Shown: positions 33,273 through 35,952 of the stretch, piece by piece
Layout of the letters: the number at the start of each line of letters is the position of its first letter
Position numbering within the stretch: the first letter of the stretch is position 1
Source: Tautonia sociabilis
GTDB taxonomy: Bacteria; Planctomycetota; Planctomycetia; Isosphaerales; Isosphaeraceae
Assembly (NCBI RefSeq): GCF_003977685.1
Contig: NZ_RYZH01000059.1
Coordinates: 1-35,952, forward strand
Length of the DNA stretch: 35,952 bases
Direction of reading: 5' to 3'
Notes under the pieces: model-generated
Told to the model about the DNA's origin: nothing
Databases searched by the model: none
Seen by the model: only the letters and a program-made list of their open reading frames with translations
Position numbers and translations under genes: made by a program

Positions 33273-34075
33273 CTAGGCCTCGGGGGGCGTCCCCTCCCGC
33301 GCGGCGGCCCGCCGCGCCGCGCGGGCCCGGGCGCGGCCCTGGGACTTCGCCGAGGGGAACACGCGGAGGAAGGTCCGGCCCCGGCCGTGTCGGTCGTGGT
33401 CGTACCGCAGCGTGAACCCCAGGAAGTCCAGGCTCGACCCCGGCTGTCGCATCCTGACGATGCGCGTCTTCTCCCGGTTGATCGTCAGCCGGAAGCGCCC
33501 CTCGAGTGTCCCCTCGATCCAGTCGACCAGCCGTCGGGATTGGTGGCGTGCCAGCACCACGAAGTCGTCGGCGTACCGCACCAGCTCGGCGTTGGCCCAG
33601 GTCCCGGGGCCGTCGCCCCGGGCGAACGCCTTCTCGAACCAATGCAGGCAGATGTTCGCAAGTAACGGGGAAAGGCTTCCCCCCTGCGGTACCCCCTGCG
33701 TGGTCCGGGAGATCGTCTTCGGCCCCGGTCGTCGGTCTCGATCACGGGCGCGTCGAGCCACATGCGGATCAGCCTCAGCACCGAGCGGTCGGCGACCCTC
33801 CTCTCCATACAATTGATCAAGTGATCATGGGGGATCGTGTCGAAGTACGACTTCAGGTCCGCGTCGTAGACCTCCACCAGCCCGGCGGTCAGATACCGAC
33901 GAATCGCGTCGATCGCCTGGTGGGCGTTCTTGCCCGGACGGAACCCGAAGGAGCTGTCCGTGAAGTCCGCCTCGAAGATCGGCTCGAGCACCCCCGACTT
34001 CACCTCCGGGGTGTCCGGCGGTGGGAATTGGGGTGGCGACGTGCCGCGTCGTTCCGTAGTGGGACTCTCGTCCAA
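33273..34075 (-). pseudogene. Group II intron reverse transcriptase/maturase, frameshifted and truncated
   Basis: The upstream frame encodes VLEPIFEADFTDSSFGFRPGKNAHQAIDAIRRYL and then DADLKSYFDTIPHDHLINCM, i.e. RT blocks 2-3 with the first catalytic Asp. At about 33723-33726, in a run of four G, one base is missing and the sequence continues in another frame with TTQGVPQGGSLSPLLANICL (block 4), ELVRYADDFVVLARH (block 5, the YADD catalytic motif), LTINREKTRIVRM (block 6) and SLDFLGFTLRYD (block 7). It stops at 33273, without the maturase (X) and endonuclease domains. VPQGGxxSP and YADD indicate a group II intron IEP, not a diversity-generating retroelement or retron RT. Confidence 0.85.
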
Positions 34076-34569
34076 GCGGTTCTCCTCGGCTCTGCGGGAA
34101 ACACGGATCCGGCAGGGGCCCTTCGCTCTGCGGGCATTACCCCGCTTCCTCGCTACGATGACCCCCCTCCGACTCCCGGCCGGGCCGGGCTGCGGTTATG
34201 GGTTCCCGCGTCCCGTTGGACCGGCACCATGCCCAGGTGCCCGACCACCCGACCGGGTCTCTCAGGTTCCTCGGCTGATCGGTCGACGCCCGCCGTCCCC
34301 TACCACCCCGGAGAGCCCGGCCGCTGCTCATGCTCGTTGCTCGGCGGCCGGTGTCAGGCTTCACCTTTCCTGGAAGGCTGGCCACTCTCACTTGCGTATC
34401 GAGGCCGAACCGGGTTCACGCTTTCGCATTACGGCTGACGCCTTCGCCTTCCCGGGCTCCGACGGCGCGGTTACCCGTCGCCGCCGCCGGGTCAGCTACA
34501 TGGTGAACGAGCAATTCCCATGGTCAGTTCCTTTCAACTGACGAGATCAACCAGGCTTGCCTGACGCAC
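33273..34569 (-). mobile_element. Degenerate group II intron, 3'-truncated
   Basis: On the minus strand 34569 begins GTGCGTCAGG, the classic GUGCG 5' end of a group II intron, followed by motifs I recognise from domain I of bacterial introns (CCTGGTTGA, GTTGAAAGGAACTGACC, ATGCGAAAGCGTGAAC, ACGCAAGTGAGAG, GGAAAGGTGAAGCC). After about 500 nt it runs directly into the middle of a reverse transcriptase, so the first RT blocks have been deleted. The RT frame breaks once and ends early at 33273, and no domain V hairpin was found beyond it. The element is therefore a dead remnant lacking its 3' end. Confidence 0.7.
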
Positions 34570-34747
34570 CAGGAGACGCAGCAGTCAAATCTACAATAGT
34601 TCCGGGAGATTCCCTCGCGGTCCCGAATCCCCCCGGCGGGCAAGCAGGGATCATCTCGGCATCTTCCGACTCGCCAACACGTTGCCGCTCGGCTCGGCGG
34701 TCATAAGGAGGCAGGGCCACGATCCGGCCGGTTCTTCGCCCCGGTCG
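34570..34747. other. Flank of the intron remnant before the toxin gene
   Basis: About 180 bp between the group II intron 5' end and the end of the GNAT toxin gene. It is the 5' exon side of the intron insertion on the minus strand. No ORF, RNA gene or clear terminator hairpin was recognised. Confidence 0.35.
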
Positions 34748-35257
34748 CTATGACGGCTTCGCGGCGGCCCGGATGGTACTCAGGGGCAGGAACAGACGCA
34801 GGGCATCGTCGGTCAACCGCAGGAACCCGAACCGCTCGTAGAAGGCCCGGGCCTCGCCGTCGAGTGCGTCAACGACGACCGCATGGATCCCGAGCTTCTC
34901 CGAGAGGTCGAGCGATCGACTCAAGGAGTCCCGGAGCAGGAACCCGCCCAGGCCCTGGCCGTGGACGCTCCGATCAACGGCCAGCCGCGCGAGCAGCACC
35001 ACCGGCACGGGGTGCCGGGGCAGCTTCTTGGCCTGGCTCGCCGGCAGGCGCTCCGTTTCGATCGCCCCGCTGGCTAGGGTGTAATAGCCCAGCACACGCG
35101 GCTCATCCCCCCGGAGCGCGACATAGGTCCGCCCGAGATCGCGCTTCTCGTACTGGCTAACCAGTCTGTGCAGGAACTCGTCGAGCGTCGGCTTGCCGCA
35201 GTCAAAACCCTGCCGCACGTGCGTCCGGCTGAGGCGCACGATCCGCCACTCAGCCAC
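34748..35257 (-). CDS. GNAT-family toxin of the TacT type
   Basis: A 169-aa acetyltransferase. TacT-like toxins acetylate the amino group of aminoacyl-tRNAs and stop translation. Landmarks: the N-terminal substrate-binding part FDCGKPTLDEFLHRLVSQYEKRDLGRTYVA (the 'F.cg...Ld.fL...a...e' pattern), LLARLAVDRSVHGQGLGGFLLRDSL near 88-112 (acetyl-CoA pyrophosphate loop Q-G-x-G-G) and ARAFYERFGFLRL near 137-147 with the conserved catalytic Tyr140. The start overlaps the upstream antitoxin stop by 8 bp, so translation is coupled. Length and motifs are complete. Substrate specificity cannot be told from sequence. Confidence 0.85.
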   Translation of the reverse strand: MAEWRIVRLSRTHVRQGFDCGKPTLDEFLHRLVSQYEKRDLGRTYVALRGDEPRVLGYYTLASGAIETERLPASQAKKLPRHPVPVVLLARLAVDRSVHGQGLGGFLLRDSLSRSLDLSEKLGIHAVVVDALDGEARAFYERFGFLRLTDDALRLFLPLSTIRAAAKPS

Positions 35258-35528
35258 GCTTGCCGGCCTTCCTCGTCATAAGCCGCCGCAGGGCGGCGTT
35301 CGGCTCCGGCGGATGATCGAGCGCCTGCAGGAACCGCTCGCGCTCGCCGTCCGAGAGGACGACGGCCGTCTCTTCCGAGAAGCGGATCTCATCCTCCGGG
35401 ATCACCCGGGCCCTGCGGATGCGCAGCTCGTTGTCGCTGACCTGCTCGATGATGACCGTCGCATTGGCGAACGCCTTGGGCAGGCTGACGCGGCCCTTCG
35501 CGTCCGTGGACCTCGTTTCCAGGCTCAT
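35250..35528 (-). CDS. Antitoxin with AbrB/MazE-like N terminus, partner of the GNAT toxin
   Basis: A 92-aa protein. MSLETRSTDAKGRVSLPKAFANATVIIEQVSDNELRIRRA is a swapped-hairpin (SpoVT-AbrB/MazE-like) DNA-binding domain. The C-terminal half, FSEETAVVLSDGERERFLQALDHPPEPNAALRRLM, matches the toxin-neutralising tail seen in TacA/DUF1778-type antitoxins ('LS..D...F..aL..PP.PN..L..l'). GNAT toxins normally pair with ribbon-helix-helix antitoxins, so this is a domain swap: a different DNA-binding fold on the same neutralising helix. ATG at 35528 is preceded by AAGGAA at ~8 nt. Expression should be autoregulated through the promoter and palindrome just upstream. Confidence 0.8.
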   Translation of the reverse strand: MSLETRSTDAKGRVSLPKAFANATVIIEQVSDNELRIRRARVIPEDEIRFSEETAVVLSDGERERFLQALDHPPEPNAALRRLMTRKAGKRG

Positions 35529-35563
35529 GGGGATTTCCTTTCCATCTTGCGTAAACCCTCACG

Positions 35564-35593
35564 ACCATACCACGAAGGAGGGATTACGGTCAA
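35564..35593 (-). promoter_or_regulatory. Sigma-70-like promoter of the toxin-antitoxin operon
   Basis: Minus-strand TTGACC (35593-35588) and TATGGT (35569-35564) with an 18-bp spacer, about 36 bp before the antitoxin start. Confidence 0.65.
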
Positions 35594-35608
35594 GTGGGAA
35601 AATCCCAC
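35594..35608. promoter_or_regulatory. Palindromic operator next to the toxin-antitoxin promoter
   Basis: GTGGGA and TCCCAC separated by AAA: a perfect 6-bp inverted repeat directly abutting the -35 element. It fits autoregulation by a dimeric AbrB-like antitoxin. Confidence 0.55.
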
Positions 35609-35871
35609 GAATATGTCAAGGCGCCATCTGCAAGGTCGTCCCGAATCGTACGATGCCTGGCGATCGTGACGACCGGCTTCCACGGGATGGGGGGGGCGTG
35701 CCGATCGTGCGGCTCGCGGCGAGCGTGACGAATTCGACACATTATATATATCATTGCATTAAAGTTGCGTTGCCGTGGGTCCATGGCGTCGCATTTCCTT
35801 GCCCTCATTTCGGGGCGTGCTAGAGGGGTGTGACCGACGAATGATGTGGTTCGCGGCCCCTCCGGACTCGC
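35609..35871. other. Intergenic region with an AT-rich patch
   Basis: No supportable ORF. 35737-35769 is strikingly AT-rich for this genome (CACATTATATATATCATTG and on), which suggests a promoter or a recently acquired sequence, but no gene starts clearly from it. Confidence 0.4.
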
Positions 35872-35952
35872 TTACGCCGCCACCGGGTATCCCTCCCGGC
35901 TGAGCCTGCCCCAGAACTGCTCCCAGCGACCCGTCGTGTACGTCAACGCTCT
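35872..35952 (-). CDS. C-terminal fragment of an unrecognised protein
   Basis: The minus-strand frame from the window edge encodes RALTYTTGRWEQFWGRLSREG followed by YPVAA and a TAA stop at 35874-35872. Composition is protein-like and a stop fits, but 26 residues are too few for a family call; a transposase or hypothetical protein tail are both possible. Confidence 0.35.
   Translation of the reverse strand, partial: RALTYTTGRWEQFWGRLSREGYPVAA

Noticed and set aside
33273..34075. Possibility that the reverse transcriptase is a retron or a diversity-generating retroelement RT
   Set aside because: Block 4 is VPQGGxxSP and the flank has group II intron domain I motifs; no msr/msd-like structure, variable repeat or template repeat was seen.

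Overview
The window is very GC-rich chromosomal DNA that looks like a planctomycete, most likely an Isosphaeraceae-type lineage. The clues are a DUF1559 prepilin-like protein with its H-x9-DG tail, FG-GAP/ASPIC-UnbV proteins, small 'carboxypeptidase regulatory-like' lipoproteins, Tat-exported amidohydrolase and DegT-type enzymes, and a Uma2-family gene. The taxonomic call is inference from gene families, not from a marker gene.

Layout. 1-13.5 kb is ordinary planctomycete chromosome: the tail of an amidohydrolase, a Tat-exported DegT/DnrJ/EryC1 aminotransferase homologue, a small membrane protein, a second amidohydrolase, a minus-strand cluster (DUF1559 protein, lipoprotein, FG-GAP/UnbV lipoprotein), a TPR plus FG-GAP/UnbV protein, a GT39-like membrane glycosyltransferase and a Uma2 protein. 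13,839-23,315 is one giant CRISPR array of 142 repeats and 141 spacers, transcribed on the minus strand, with its leader at 23,316-23,492. 23.5-31.9 kb carries a complete type I-C cas set, all on the minus strand, in the order cas3, then cas5-cas8c(cas11)-cas7-cas4-cas1-cas2, leader, array. 32.2-34.6 kb holds small planctomycete genes, one broken by an amber codon, and a decayed group II intron. 34.7-35.6 kb is a GNAT toxin with an AbrB-like antitoxin, and the window ends in the tail of an unrecognised minus-strand gene.

The most interesting object lies in the 650-bp gap between cas3 and cas5, where I-C loci normally have nothing. On the plus strand, 29,501-29,604 reads as a stand-alone crRNA-like RNA. 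It has a diverged CRISPR repeat that keeps the Cas5-type hairpin and the GGATTGAAAC tail, then a 33-nt guide, then a 15-bp hairpin followed by TTTTT. The first 17 nt of the guide match a site only about 110 bp away (minus strand, 29,418 downward), with mismatches only at positions 6 and 12, the bases that Cascade flips out. The site has the canonical I-C PAM TTC immediately next to it and covers the ribosome binding site and start of a 75-codon ORF just upstream of cas5. This is the arrangement expected if Cascade, guided by a partly matching RNA, represses a promoter inside its own cas locus (CreA/CreR-like logic), either to autoregulate the cas5-cas2 operon or to hold an addiction gene silent.

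Other notable points: an internal start with a perfect Shine-Dalgarno in cas8c for Cas11, next to a 36-bp tandem duplication; two spacers that are reverse complements of each other; two spacers differing only by synonymous changes; and a spacer that encodes a methyltransferase DPPY motif.
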